DNA from: Bilabrum cf. latius
Taxonomy: Eukaryota; Bigyra: Bicosoecida; Bigyra; Bicosoecida
Direction of reading: 5' to 3'
DNA: 64,000 nt
NCBI GenBank assembly: GCA_965178125.1
Contig: OZ237738.1
Span: forward strand, 248,001-312,000
Part shown: piece by piece, positions 12,501 through 26,543 of the stretch
Layout of the letters: every line of letters begins with the position of its first letter
Numbering within the stretch: position 1 is the first letter of the stretch
Program-made: the position numbers and the translations under genes
The notes under the pieces: generated by a model
Databases searched by the model: none
Told to the model about the DNA's origin: nothing
The model's input: only the letters and a program-made list of their open reading frames with translations

Positions 12501-15500
12501 GCCGCTCCCTACTGAAAATCCAGTCGCCACCCCCGACGCAGTCTCCTCGCCAAGCACGTGAACCAGCGTCTGCAGCTGGCTGGAGACCGCCCTGATCCAC
12601 CGCTGCAGCCCGGCGCTGCTGGCAGACAGGGCGCATTGGAGAGCCGCCTGGTCGGGGACGGGCGCCTCCTCGCTGCCGACCTGCAGCTGCCACGACACGG
12701 CCGCTCGAGGCAGCTGAGAGGCCGCCGCAGAACCGGAGTCACCAAGGTCCTGCACGGTGGCGCCAGCCGGCAAGGCCCGCACCCACTCCTGCGAAGCGGC
12801 AAGCACAATGTGCGCTGGACTCGCGTGCGAGCCGCCGGTGCGGCAGTCGCAGATCGCCCGTGCGCCCGGTTTTCCCTGCAGCTCCAGCGCGAGGCCGACG
12901 GCCCGCAGCATCATCGCTGCCCTGGCCTCGCATGCACCCGCAGCCAGGGACACGGCCTCGTCCAGGCGCTCGCGCGAGACGACCAGCAGCTGCGAGCCCC
13001 CGCTCGCGCCACCCGACGCGTCGGCGGCGCCGTCCGCTCCCACGCCGCCAGCATGGTACACCAGACTCCCGCTCCCCAAACCGGGAGCAGTCTCAACGGC
13101 CTCTGCAGAAGACGGGGGCACGCAGGAGCTCCCCTCCGAGCTGCCTGTCGGAGGCGGGGGCGCCAGAGGGGAGCCGAAGCCCTGCGCAATCGCCTCTGCC
13201 TGTGCGGGACTGACCCTGGCAGCCGACAGGCCGGTGCCCGCGTCCTCCCACCTGAGGCCTAGCTCCCACTGCAGGGAGCCATAGAGCCCTGCACCCGCCG
13301 CCACGTGAATCGGCGAGATGCCGTAGAGGTTTCGCTTGGTCATGGCGGACATCCTCGGCTTGGGCTGATGCAGGCCCGTGCCACCACGCGACGCCTCCTG
13401 AGATTCCTTGGTCTCAGCGGCCGCCCGCAGACCCCCTGTCCCGATGAGAGGCACCTTCCTCATCGCTGCCACACCGAGCTCATCGTGCCCTGGGGCGGTC
13501 GGAGGGATCCCCTCATGGCTGGCAGCTCCCACGCCCGACTGCTTGTCAGAGACAGACCTGGCGCACTGGATGGAGCGCGGAGTCAGCGCAGCGCCGACTG
13601 TTGAGTCAATTGCAGCGACAGCTGCCTCGACCTCTTCGGACGGCAGTGCAATGCCTGCTTTTCTAGCCACACCCCACCTATCGTCAAATACGCCCTCCGG
13701 CCAGGAAGCCTTGGGGCCCCTGGCGTTGGCTTCCGGCGTCGCCTTTGACGCAGGCTCGCCCTGCATGGCCTCCAGCAGCATCTGCAGCAGGCTAGATGGA
13801 CTCCAGGAACCGGCCGAGTCAGCCTGGCTGAAGGCAGTGGCATCAGCGGCACCTCCATCGTGCGACTCCAGCCCAAGCATCGCGACTGAGCCGTAGGACG
13901 GAACTGTCCCCGGCATAGAGAGCTCTCCTAGGTCGACCACATGCTGTAGCTCGTCCGCCCCGTCCATCTTCGATTCTTCTCGGGTGCTGAGGGCCGACTG
14001 AGCGGCAGGGTCGTCCAGCACGTCGGTGCGGAAGGACCGCTGCAGCGTGCCGCGCCTTGCATCTTCCTCGTCCTCATCGCAGATCGCATGCCCAGGCATG
14101 CCCAGAACCACGGTGCTCAGCTGCCTCTACGCGCTGCCTCGAGCCCCTTTGGCAGCCAGTGCCACGCGCAGCCTTCGCTCCCCTGCCCGCGCCTCGGAGC
14201 CCCCGTCCAGCATCATGTCGCTCATGTTCTCCTCCTCCAGCTTGAGGTCATTCGTGGGAGACTGCCAGCCGTAGCCCAGGCATGCAAAGTGTAGAGCGGT
14301 GTTGCCTCGGAAGTCGACGGCAGCCGCAGACACCGCGTCCCGATCGTGCCGCAGCAGAAGGCGCGCAGCCTCCACTGCTCCACTCACGAGACACCGCATC
14401 AGCGGGGTCTAACCACGCACGTCTCCTGTCCCGACGGGCACGTCCATCTGCAGCATGCTAGCAAGAGCAGCGCTCAGCTCGGGCGAGTTAGCCGGCATCC
14501 CGCGAATGCTTGCGGCGCACGCCCTGCTGGACAGGGTGCGGATGGTGGCGCTGCCAGCTGAGCACAGCCAGTGCAGGGCAGTCCGGCCAGTTTTGTCGGC
14601 GCGTGACGGATCGCAGCCCATCTGTACGAGTGCTACGACTGCCCTTTCGACGGAGCGCGGAGACGCGCGCACCTGCAAGGGCACCTCAAACCACTCGTTG
14701 TGGCTCTCCTCCTACCTGATCTAATGCCCCCTGCCATGCTGCTTGTTGCTGTCGCGGCCGTGCATCCGGCCCGTGGCTCGGTTGGCAGCGTCTGTCACTT
14801 CCCTCTGCCGACGAGCCGCGTGCCCTCGAGCCGCAGACCGCCGTGCCATGGCCTGAATCGCCAGCGCCGCCTCTGCCTCTTCGCTGCTTGGGGCCTGTCG
14901 GGACTCGTTTGGCGACTGCACTCCGGCTCGGCGGCTGCATGATGCCGACTGGCTCATGTCAGTGACGCTGCCATGGTAGTGTGAGGCAGCGCTCTCAGCC
15001 ATGCGCTGCTCCGACTCGGATGCAGGGGACAGATACGCCTGGCGACCGGGCAGACCCGACGAGGCAGCCCCCACGCGCTGCTCTGCGGCCAACGCGGCAG
15101 AGGCGGCAGATCGGCTGGACGGGCATGCGATTGCGTACACGAGGACGGTGCGACCCTCCGCGTCTCTAGCATCGAGGTCGGCACCCCCCAAGGCAACGCA
15201 CGCGATGGCAGAGTGCACCGACCCGAGAGACAGGGCGGCCATCGCCGGCGTCCGACCGAGAGCGTCCCGAGCATTCGGCGAGCCGCCACTTGCGAGCAGC
15301 AGCTCCACCAGCCGCGGGCCCAGGCCACTGGACATCGCGTGCACTGCAGCGTGCAGCGGGCTCAGCAGGCCCGCCCCGGCGCTGTGCCTTGCTGCCTTTG
15401 GACACAGCGTAGGCAGATCCTGGGGAGCGAGTGCGGGCAGGCTTCCAGCGAGAATGGACGGCTGCCATGCCAGACCCAGCCTCGGACAGGGGGTCTCTAT

Positions 15501-18500
15501 GCACAGGAGAGCGCCCCAAGACGAGGCAGAGGGCCCTCGATGAGGGTCCCTCACTCCGCGGACCGCAAGACCCGTCGCAGCCCCGTTGGCGGCAAGTTGC
15601 TACACCTCATCGCTTTCCATGCCTTGCAGGGTCTCTTTCGAAACCGGTACTGCCCTTGCCCTGTACTCCTCACTCCTCGCACGACCGCGCGAAACCAGCT
15701 GAACCACGAGCCCGACCGCCTCCCGCCTGAGGGCAGCGACCAGTCTGGGGCGCCAGACCGCCACTGAGACAGAGCCGGCCGCAGCAGGAGCCCCTCTGCT
15801 CGAGGTCCTCGCGGCAGCAGATGTGTCCAGTGCACCAGCATCTGCGAGGCACTCCAGGTGCCATAACGGCGGGGTCTTGCTGTTGCCACTGCCTCTTGCA
15901 GCAATGCTTGCTGATGCAGAAGCGAATGCAAGCGATGGGTCTGACTCCACGACAGCCTCTACCACGTCAGACACCGTGGCTGGCAGCAATGGAGCGGGCT
16001 CACAGGTCCTTACAAGACCAATGGTATGCAACCAAGAGATGCCTGGCACTGCCGCCTCGTCCCTTGGCGGCCACGAGTATCGCCCATCGGCTGCACTGGC
16101 GGCTAGCTGCGGCTGGGGAGACAGGATTCTCCCGCCAGCCTGCATTCGATCCAGTGCCACCTGGCTAGGGCCCACGCTCGCGAGGCAGCGGCTGTCGATC
16201 AACGCAGGATAGGAGCCCTGAGGCGCGCACGGACCGGTGCAGCCGCACCCGGCCAGTGCCAGGACTTGCGCAGAGCTGCAACTCTGCACCCACTCGTCGG
16301 TGCCCTCCTCTGCGGTAGCACCGGAGGCATCTTGATCGGCAGCACCCGAGCGCTTCCCATGCCCAGCAGCCGCAGCTGCCACCGGCGATTCCTTCGATGG
16401 TGAGGCGGCCCAGGCGCCCAGTAGCTCCATGGCAGCCTTCGGCCCATCGGCTGAGAGGACCGCAAAATCTATGTCCGCTGCCTCCGACCCATCAAATGAC
16501 TCGAAGTATTCAGGGGTCCCTGCTTGCTGCGCAGCTCCCGCGAAAGGAAGCGGTGCCTCGGGCCACTCCACGGCGGCAAACAGACTCTGCACGCCACCTG
16601 CAGCCATGATCCAGGCTGCAGACAGGTCTGCAAGCAGACAATTCCTCCCAGAACGCACGGGTGCGGGACCCACCGCGAGTGACCGCAGCCCAGCGACTCC
16701 TAGACGAGCCTCTGGCAGCGGGAAGCGAGCCGCAGGACTGGCCTGCGCAGCTAGCAGCAGGGGGGCAGCGGCAGCGTACAGAGCACCGCCCACAGCTTCA
16801 GCCCTGGAACGGTCGAGCTGTTGAGCAAACTTGCGGGCGAGTCGCCACCTGAGACGGCCTTGCACCGGTACAACGTCCATGGGGGCGTCATCTCCGATTT
16901 TCCGCCGCCTCTCCTGCTCCCCCTCGTCGGCGCGATCAAAAAGCTGGTCCGAGACCTTCTCGTCCGCAGCTCTGAGTGCCTTCGCCCTTGCCCTCTCCCT
17001 GTCGCTTCTGGACTCCCACTCGCTGCACAGCATCCCGTCAGCTCGGCGGCCTCCGCTAGGGCAGTCCGCTCTCAGCGTCTTCCAAGCTACTGGCACTGCA
17101 AATCGGCGAGAGACTGCAAAGGGGCTCGTGCGCAGCTGCAAGAGAGCAAGACGAGTCGCCTCGGGATCCACAGGCAAAGCGTCGGATTCATCCTGCTTGT
17201 CCTTCCCTTTCCCCTTCCCTTTCGCGTCGGCTTTCTTGGATGGCTTCTTCTTAGCGTCCTTCTTGCCCTTACCGCCGCCCTTTTTGCCTTTGCCACCCGA
17301 ATCTTCTGCGGCATCTGATGCAAGAGCGGCGAATCGCGTCGCGCGCCGTAGCTCTGCAAGCACGACCCACTCGCTGCTCGGCGACGACTGGAAAGACGCC
17401 CAGCCCAACTCAGCGGGGAAACATGGACCCAATGCAGCAGAAGAGGTCCCAGATGCAAATGCTTCGCCCGTCTCTTCGGCGGTGGCAACGGCCGCATCCC
17501 CAAAGCAAGCCTCCACGGCTTCAGTTTCATCCACCTCGGCGCCGCCTGCTTGCATCCGATGGGTTACCTCCTCCACGCACCCGACAAAGGCAAGGGTGGC
17601 TGCGTCATGTACCACGCAAGCAGCATGAGCTGCTACACGTGCGCTCGACCCCTCGCGCTGTGACCCGGCTCCACTCGCTGCCTCGGCATCGTCCCCGCCC
17701 TGCGCACCAGAGCCTCCAGCAAGATCTGGGATCGGCGGCATCTGTCCGTCCAAACTATCGATCAGGTGCCAGCCAACGCGCCTGGCACGCGCAAACGAGC
17801 TCGACATGGACCCTTCTGGGAATGCTCCAGGTGAAGAGCGGCCAAGGCTTGCAGCCACTGCGGCATCGTAGCCCCCTACAATTGATGTGCCGAGTGCCTC
17901 AGGGCCGGCCACTTCTTGGTGCCAAGCGCAGGATATGTCAGGCCCCAGCTCAGGTGCTTTAAACCAGGCGTGGCACGCCCCGCTCTCACCACAAACTGCA
18001 GCTACCGTTGCCTCGGCAGCTGACCTCACTCCTGCCCGCAAGACAGCAGTCTGTCGCTCTGACACTGTGGTGTCACCATCTTCAGCCACGGGCAACAGCG
18101 GGCGCGGCCACTACTGCTACCCACCCTCGCCTGAATCACGACTAGTTTCCTCGACGCTACCACTTGTCTTTGCTTCGCTGGGAATGTCCTGCGTCTCGAG
18201 GCCAGCCACCCACTCGGACCTCGAGCCCAGGCCGTGCATGGACACGGCTGCGGCACACCAGTCTGTGCCAGACTCGCGAGCAGCCTCTAGCCCAGCTGCA
18301 ACTTGGTTCTCATAGCCTAGAGCACACGCAGATATCAGCGCATCTTCAGCCCACACGCGCAGCCACATGGGCTCGGCACCTGAGGAAGCCGTGGAATGGG
18401 CCTCGAGAGCCCGCCAGCTCTCAAGCTGCTGCCCCGATGCCGTCTCGATCTCTTCCAGCAGCGCATCTGCCGCCTTTTCGATTCCAGCTGTCAGTTCTTC

Positions 18501-21500
18501 ATGTGTGGGCCTGGCAAGGCTCCTTGCAGCGGCCTCCGCAAGCTTCTCCTTGCCGGCTAGGTCATCCTGGGCTCGCGCAAGAGCGGCTTCATGCGATGCA
18601 ATGCGCTCATCCTTGGCCTTCTGGGCAAGCGCTGCTTCCTCCTCTTCGGAGAGCTCGGATTCGCCCTTACCTTTCTTGCCCTTGCCTTTGCCAGCACCAG
18701 CTCCCTTCTTGCCCTTCCCTTTCTCTTCAGGGTCGGCGGTCGGATCCTGGGCCTCGAGCGCTTCCAGGGCGGCCTTGGCGGCATCACGCTCGTCCACAGC
18801 AGCTGCAGCCACTCGGACTGCTGCCGACCGAATCGCGTGGACGGCAGCATTGGCTCCTGACACCGCACCCATGGCGTTTGCTGCGGGGCAGGCAGGCACC
18901 GGCCGGCGCGCCTTACTCGACCACATGGAGAGGGGATTGCGAGGGCTGTCTGACCCTCGGCTTCTGCATGTCGCGGGCGCTGGCACCGACAAGCGCCCGT
19001 TCGGCACGCCAGAAAGCACCGACTTATTGGTGGCCGCCGCTGCCTACCCAGCAGCCGCAATGGGGCTGGGTGAACCGGGAGATATGGCTGCAGCGAGGTG
19101 CGGCAGCACAGCCACAATATCGGATGCATAGGTCCCAGATACCGCGCCTGCGCTTTCATGCTAGCAGCAGGACAAGCACTCGAGCACCAGCCTCTCTCGC
19201 GCCCCGCGCACCTCCAGGCCAGCTGCAAGCCAACGCAAGAGGGCCTGTCGGAGGGCGGGCCCCAGAGCCTGCGCCGCTGACCTCGCAGCCATCACCTAAG
19301 CTGAGGCAAAGATGGGCAGGCCCTTGTCCCCGATCATGCTCTCGAACGTGCTACCGGCTTTCGTCCACGTACCCGACAGTGCTCTCACGGCAATGGCCAT
19401 GTGACGCGCCGCCGCGACTGCGACACGGTGCGCTGGAGACCACGACGCGTGGGCACCACCAGAGATCCCATAGCCCTCGGCCACAGCCCATGCAGCTCCG
19501 CCTCGTCGGCCACCCGCTAGCCAACGAAGCGAGGCCGAACCGCCTCCAAGCCTAGACGCTGCGCTGCAGGCTGCACGAGCGTCCACTTCGGCCTCGCCCA
19601 ACTCACCCTGTTCTTCCAGTGCGGCCTCTGCCTCAGCATTCAGCTCCTCGTCCCGATCCATGGCCGCCTGACTCGCAGCATCGATGGCCTCCTGTGGCAG
19701 GGCCACAGCACCGCCGGACGCCACATCGCGACCGGACTGTATGCCTATAGTACCATGGTCTAGGCCCACAGCTCTCGCTGCTCCAAACGGAACTTTACCC
19801 GCTGCCGCCGCGGCTGCAGTCGGTGCTGGGCCGCCAATCAGCGCGATCTGGTCTGGCGCTGGTTCTGCGGACCGCCGTCTGCCAGCTCTAGGGGACCGGG
19901 CTCGCCCCAGCCTGGGCGACTGGGCCCGCTTCTTCTTAGCTTTCTGCTGCACGCTGCCGCGCCGACTGGACTGCCTCGACGCTGATGGCTTGCCACCGCG
20001 AGGACTATCGACCACGGGGCCCTCGCTGGCACCCCTTTCCCCGGTGTCCTGGCCATCGCCTACACTCGCTGCGACGCTCTCAGTAGCAGCAGCCGAAGCA
20101 ACCCGCAACGAACCATCCGCCGAGCAGAGACAAGCAAGGCAGTTCACCGCATCCGCGCGTAAATCCACGAGCACGGCAGCATCTGCAGCCATGGGGTCCA
20201 CGGGCAGCACAGCGAGGCACGAAACCGAAGTGCCTGCTGTTCCAGCCAAGTCCGGGATGGCCTCGGTGGTCCTGGCCACAGTGGGGCCACCCTCAGCTCG
20301 TCGGGCGGCCTCGCGCGCCCATGGCCTTCGCAGCACAACCGGCAGGCACTGGCTGCTTGGTGATTCATCAGCAGCAGCTCCGTCGTTCAAACCCGATCGC
20401 ACTACTCCAGGACACGACAGCACAGCGAGCGAGTCTGCAAGACCGCTACCCACCCCCCAGGCAGACAGCTGCAGGGCAGCGTGAACGGCAGAGACACCGG
20501 GCGCCGACAGAAGCAGGGGGATGGTGGCTGCCCCGAGCGCCGCCGCCTCTAGGCCCAAAGCAGAGGTGGTCGCACCTTCGGAACTACCCAGCTCCCTTGC
20601 AATCGCCACGCGCGCACCCGCGGCAACGGCACGAGCACACAGTGCCGCAACGCTCACGCGCCTGCCGCACACCGGAATGCTCGTCGGAAGCGGGCGGTCG
20701 CCCTCGTGACCCCATCCTGCAGCGAGTGCGGCTGCGTTCCGACCAGAGGAGTCCCCGCATGAGGCTGCCGCCAGCCGCAGAGCAACCACTCTAGGCAGGT
20801 GCTGCATCTGCCGAGCCTCTTCTGAGAGTGTAATAGCGTTGTCTGCTGTGTCCAGCCCTTGTGCCCAGGTCTGCAGCGAAAGCACGCCCTTACACACAGC
20901 AAGCCATGCCGCATCTGGCCCGGTGGGGGCTGGCGCGGCCTCAGCCTCGGCCCCTTTGCCCTTGCCCTTACCCTTATCCTTTCCCTTCTTCTTGCCTCCC
21001 TTCTCCTTCCCCTTCCCACCTTTCTTGCCCTTTCCGCCTGCATCCTCTGCTGCCGCCTCTGCCATTTCCTTGGCGGCCCGTGCTGCCGCTGCATCGGCCA
21101 GGTCCAGGCATGACAGCAGGCACTGGTGCCTACAGCCAGGCGCGAGAGGGCCTTCCACGTCGGCCTCTAGCTCCGCCCGATCAGCCGCCCATCTCTGTTT
21201 GCCCCCGTGCACGATCTCCACTGCCCTGTGCCCGCCTTCTTCGAACAACTGTGCAATCCTGATCGCATCTGCAGACGGCTCGTCGTGTGCGTCTGCCTGC
21301 TTCCCCTTTTTGCCCGATTTGCCTTTGGCATCCTTCCCCTTCCCCTTCGCCTTTCCCTTCTTGCTGCCTGCATCCTCTTCCTCTGTCGCGCCTCCCAGCT
21401 GGGCGAGACTCACGACAGCGCGCTCGTCACCTGCACCGGCCGCGACCACAAGCCCCACCACATCCTGCAGATCTTGATCGATCCCGCCGCGGGCAGCTGC

Positions 21501-24500
21501 TGCAATGGCTGCGGCATGCTGCGCTTGAGACTCGGCGTTGACTTGCGAAGCATCCGCTGCATCGGCAAGCGCGGCAGCCACTAACTCAGCCGCACTCGGC
21601 AGGCACGGCGCATCAGATGCGGAGATGCCAGCGTGGCCAACTTCGTCGCCTCGAGCTAGCAATGCAACGAGCAGGGGCAGGGGCACCCAGGGCCCCTCGG
21701 GCTAAGCCCCCCACCTGGGCGATCGCAGTGCGGCACTGGCGGCCCGCCTCCAGGGCTCTCCCATCTCCTCCGCGGTAAGCCCTGGAGTGGTACCCGAGCC
21801 TTCTGGTGGGCCACTGGGTGCATCGTCGCTATTATCGACCTCCTTGCCTCCTTTCTTGGCAGACTTTTTCTTCGTGTCCTTGCCCCCCTTCTTTCCCTTC
21901 TCCTATCCCTTGGCCTTGCCCTTGTCACTTTTTCCCGAGTCGTCGCGCTCGCTCCCACCATGGGAAGCTTCAAGGCCATCCGCACCGGCTGCCACCCGGC
22001 TTGACGCATCCGCAACAAGCTGCGGGTCCCGAATCGCTTTGAGATCTACCCCAAATACTCTTGCGTCGGTGCATGCGCGAATGGCGGGATGCGATCGCAC
22101 CGCGTGGAACAGCGACAAAGCAGCTGGCGGGGCTAGCCCGTTGTTCTCCAAGGCAAGGACTGCAGCTTGCTGAGCCGCGGCTGCCTGTCCACGGTCTGCC
22201 CCCTCTGCCGACACGCCGCTGCCTTCTTCACCCTGGCCCACAAGGGCGTAGAGTGCGGTCTCTGCCGCCCTTCGCAAGGAGGCTGAGGCCGCGTAATGGC
22301 GCATAGTACCAGGACCAATGGGCTGCAGGGCTACGCCCGTGCTGGGCTCCGCAACACCGGCACCTGACGCGGCTTCCCTGGCACCGCCGTCGGCTACTTC
22401 ACCGCGTGACTGCAAAGCGCTGACTGAGGCCAGAGGGACTCCACTCGCGAGCACAAGCAGAGCCGCAGCGGCACCCTGTCCGCCTGCGAGCGACCGGATG
22501 TCCGTCTCAGGTGCTTGTGCCAGCAGCTGACACAGCAGCCCGCACGCGGCCGATTGCGCGGCCTCCAGCTACTCAGCCGCAGGAAGCCGAAGCACCGCGC
22601 AGCAGGCTGTGGCGGCTGCGTGCGCGGCGTTCCGAATGGCTGCAGACCCCTGGTCCTTGCCCATACCAGCGCGCCCCCCGGCGTCTGCAGCCGCAGCCAA
22701 GAGACGCTTCGTGGGCTCTGCCCCCCAGACGCGGTGCATGCCCTCCAGCAGCAGCTGCAGCGAGCGCGCGGCGGTCTGCAGGGCGGCTCTCCCGGGGCTC
22801 GGACCATCGCCTGGCTGCACGCCACCGGTAGATCTGTCGTTACTGGCCGATTCTGCGCCAAGCGGGACCCCAAGAACAGCGTCACTTCCCATGGACTGCG
22901 CCTGCTCCGCAGCGGCCCCGCCTGCAGCAGGCAGCGCCAGCGAGCCCTCAGGCCCATCGCCACACCTGTCAGACTTGGCACCAATCAGCTGTGCCACGCC
23001 CTCGGCGTGCTCGGGGGCACCCGCTGCAAAATTGGGAGTGCTGGCATCGGCGGCGGCGACTTTTTCCTGATCTATTGTCGACCCCTCCAACTCAGTGGAC
23101 AGCGCTGCCGCCCTCTCCGCACCGATCCGGCGGAGCGCCACGGCGACTCTGGCCACCTCTTGCTCCGCAGTACGAGCTAGAGCCTCTAGGCCTACACCGG
23201 CGGGGCGTAGTGCCGCGCTGCCGTTCGCCTAGCCGCTCACTTGCCTGAGACTGGCCAGCAGTGCGCATCCAGTGGCGCCCTCACTCAGACTCGACACGAG
23301 TGCCGCGGCCGCACCTCGAATGGTGGCGCAGTCCCGCGCGAGCTGGCGGCGGCGGGACCGCCTCATGATCAGAGATGCACGGCGCGCAGATTTCCTCAGC
23401 TGACTCTCGGCCGCTGCTGCCGCATCCTCTGGGTCCACTTCTTCGTCGCTGTCCTCGCCGAGACCACCCTCGCCAGACAGGCCATCTGCTAGGCCGCCGG
23501 CAGAGGCTGCGCCGGTCACTCCCGTTGCTTCCATTGCGCGGGCCTCGGCCCCCGCAGCTGCCTGGCTCTCCGCCTCGTCCTCAGCGTCAACATCTCCTGC
23601 TCCGCCGCAGGCCCCGCCGAGCACGCCAGCGCTCCTCGCGGAGAGCATCTCAACGAGGGCAGGGGACGCGCGCGTGCGGAGCTCGATGCCGCCCTATGCT
23701 GGCAAGGCATCATCGCGGCTTGCGCTGCCCCAGGGAGCCACCAGCCCGCCCTGCACCAGCGCCCCGAGGACAAGCCGGCGGAGCGGGTGCGGGGCAGGAC
23801 ACGATGGCCGGCCCGCTTGGTGCTTTCCACGCACAAGCGGGCTCTCCCATCCGAGCGCGGCCGTCTCTGCCCTGAGGGTGGTCTCGAAGGACAGCCCGGC
23901 GAGCTGCTGCTCCACCGCGAGGCTTGCAGCTGCTCGGGCATCCTCCGCCAGCCGTGCTGCCTCTTCCTCTTCTGTTTCGGGCGCGCCTCCAGGGCCAGCC
24001 CGGGATGGTGACGTTGCTGAGGCGCTGAATCCCAGCCCAGTCTAGCTTGCAGACATCCCAAGTGAAGCACCCGACTCCATCGTGCCGAGCAGCTGCTGCT
24101 GCTGCTGCCGCGCTCCTCCCAAGCCGATGAACTCGGCCTCCTGGGCCATGGCATCCGCCCCCGAGGGGTCCTCCTCGGGCCATCCCATAGTGAGCTCGAG
24201 ACCGGCCGATTTGGCGGCGTCCGCTGGCAGCGGAGCCGTGGGCCTCGCTTCCAGTGCCTCCTGCCCGCCCACATTCCCAAGCCAGGCATCTCCTCTCGCC
24301 TCTTGCGCCACGATCCACTCGCGAGCTGCCAGCTGTGGCCCAACACCTCCGCCAATAGCGGTCGCCCCGAACCCGCCCAGGTCCATGGACCCCCCGCCCC
24401 CTCCGGACGACGGCGCGGCAAATTTGTCCGATCCCAAGCCCGTCCCGTCGGTACGGCCTGCCGCACCATCCGTGCTCTCGAGCTCCCTGTACTCTTCATT

Positions 24501-26303
24501 GCTCTCGCCCTGTCCCTCCCCGCCGCCTTCGCTGCCCGAGTCCTTGACCTCCTCATCCTCCACGGGCTGCAGCCCACGTCGAGCGCGCCTGCGATTGCGA
24601 GCGTCGCGCACGCGCTGTCGGAGCGCCCCAGCAGCAGTCGCGCGAGCAGCCTTGGCTGCTTCTGTCAGCATGGAAGCTGCCCTGGCAGCATGACCGGCGT
24701 CGTGACCGACCCCTCCCACTGCCCTGTCATCCGACGATGCCCACTTCCAAGCCGGTCCAGGCCCGGGCAAAGATCCATCTTCATCAGCTGCCGCGAATCG
24801 CACGCCCCTCTTTGACGCGCCATCTTCTTCTTCTTCTTTCTTGCCCTGCGCCTGACCCGAGGATGACTCTGTGGCACCAGCCAGCACCCGCCGGCCAAAA
24901 GGACCAGCCAGGGCGCCTCTCGCAGCGAGCGCGTCTGGTCGCATGGTGACTGAGAGAGCTGCCCCCACTGCCAGCCGCAGACAGATGGATACCTCTGCCA
25001 CGACAGCCGTGGGGGGTGCGAGAGGCACCGCCGGCGGGTCGCCCTTCCTTCTCTTCTTGCTCCCCGCATCCGCCGCTGCCCCGGCTTCTCCGAGGGGGGG
25101 CCCAGATCCGCCCCCATCGCCGGCGGCAGCCGAAGCCGGCAGCTCTTCGCCCGTATTGCCCTGGCCACCGCTTCCGGGGACATCTGCATGCGACGCATCC
25201 TCAGGGGCCTAGCCTGCGGGGAGGACTGCCCACTCGGGCGGAAAGGCGGGGGGCTCCTTCCCTTTCTTCTTTTTCGGCTGCTTCCTCTTCTCCTCACCTT
25301 GCTCTGATGAGCCGGTCGCCTGGCTGGACGCGTCCTCTGCGGCTTTGTCATGTCCTTTGCCCCCGGCTCCTTCCCCCTGGCTCCCTGCCCCATCGCCCCC
25401 CTGGCCCTTGCTTTTCGACAGCGCGTCGTCTGCTCTGCTCAGCAACGCGTCGCCCGCCGCAGCCAGGGCACGCTCTTTCTCCGCCGCCTGCCCAGCGGCC
25501 CACAGCCTCACGATACGGACCATGGCAGCGAGCGCCCCGTGGCCGAGCAGGACACCCTGAAGCAGCTGGGAGCGCTTCGGGTGCTGCGGTGGCAGCGCCA
25601 CGATCGCTGCCAGCAGTCTTCGCACGCAACGCGCAGCTGCCTCGGCCACGTCGGCGGGCGCGACTTCGTCGCGTACAACGTCTGAGCCTGGCAATGATGC
25701 AGCAGAGCCCCCTTCCGCATCCAACCCGACCGGGCCTTGCTCAGGACTGCTTGCTGAGGCAACTGGGAGTCGACCTTCAGAGAAGCACTGAATGAATGGA
25801 GCGGCGTACTCAAACTTTCCGCCTTCCTCCGCTAGTGAAAGTAGCAGCAGAGCGCGCTCCGTATGAAGAGACGACGGGCTGTAGTCGGCAGCGTCGTCGC
25901 GCATGTGTCTGGATTCACCGTCAATCTCTCCCGAGATACGGTCCTCACAAGCCAAGTAGCCGTCCAAGCAACGTATCAATGCAACAATAGCTCTGAAACC
26001 TACTGAATACTAGGCGGGAGGGCGCTTCTGTACGCTAGATACACGTTTCCAAAGGGATGCTAGTACTGCTGCCAAACCGCCGCCTCTAGTCAGGAAGGCT
26101 ATATCGCTCCCATGCTCGCGAAGACATTCCCACACAATCAAATCATCCTTGGACTTAATTTCCTTTGCCCTGGCTTTCCATGACCGCTTTATCGCCTTGA
26201 GTCGCTCCATTTCAGCCTTGGCAGCTTCCTTTGCCGCTCGCTGAGCTTCTTTCTCCTCTCTTTTTCTCTGAGCGAGCTGCTCCTTCGCAGAAGCTGCGGC
26301 CAT
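9513..26303 (-). CDS. Giant ankyrin/IQ protein with Lys-Gly linkers, about 5,596 residues, no introns
   Basis: One frame runs 16.8 kb from ATG 26303 to TGA 9513-9515, with 21 in-frame TAG codons and no TAA or TGA. The N-terminus is a charged coiled coil (residues 3-50), then a helical segment. Residues about 100-3600 are Ala/Ser-rich predicted helices, possibly armadillo-like, separated by Lys/Gly linkers such as 'KGKGKKGKG' near 25250, 21900, 21350, 21000, 18700 and 17250. The C-terminal third has ankyrin repeats: about 3650-3730 ('LSPLHAAVHA'), 3870-3915 ('GRTALHWLC'), 3970-4005 ('GNTALHFACLG'), 4310-4340 ('ISPIHVAAGAGL'), 4925-4995 ('HTPLHAACAAGC', 'WTPLHLAAARGH') and 5037-5095. An IQ-type calmodulin-binding motif lies near residue 3808 ('IQAMARRSAARGHAARRQ'). 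A short coiled coil precedes the end. Family and function are not recognised; a scaffold is a guess. TAGs: 26010, 25209, 24042, 23694, 23229, 22569, 21903, 21702, 19296, 19161, 19044, 18117, 18111, 15600, 14721, 14712, 14409, 14127, 11322, 10434, 10116. Confidence 0.85.
17170..17310 (-). repeat. Lys-Gly linker in the giant ankyrin protein (example of six)
   Basis: This is the longest of at least six low-complexity Lys/Gly/Ala segments in the giant protein. It alternates GK, KK and AK dipeptides with a few Asp residues. Related segments are near 25240-25300, 21840-21930, 21310-21380, 20940-21050 and 18640-18740. They punctuate the Ala-rich helical part and are absent from the ankyrin third. 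Confidence 0.7.
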
Positions 26304-26543
26304 TACGAATCAAATGCGAAGGGTGTGTAAAATCTACGCCAACACCTCTAAGTTCGAACAAATTTTGAGATACGGCCCAGATCCGTTGAGGACTATTGTT
26401 GCGTGTGGTTCCGCCGGCGCCGTCGCCACCAGACTGATTGATCTTGTGGGACCCGCCCCCCTTCCATGCATGGCACGCGAATACTCCAGAATTGATACTT
26501 TGCAGATTGCAAGGAGAAGAATAAGTTAACTCGATCAGACGAA
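26304..26543 (-). promoter_or_regulatory. 240-bp spacer: 5' region of the giant ankyrin gene and 3' end of RBM28
   Basis: The spacer is AT-richer than the flanking genes. It must hold the promoter of the giant gene and the terminator of the upstream RBM28-like gene, both on the minus strand. No motif was identified with confidence. Confidence 0.4.
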
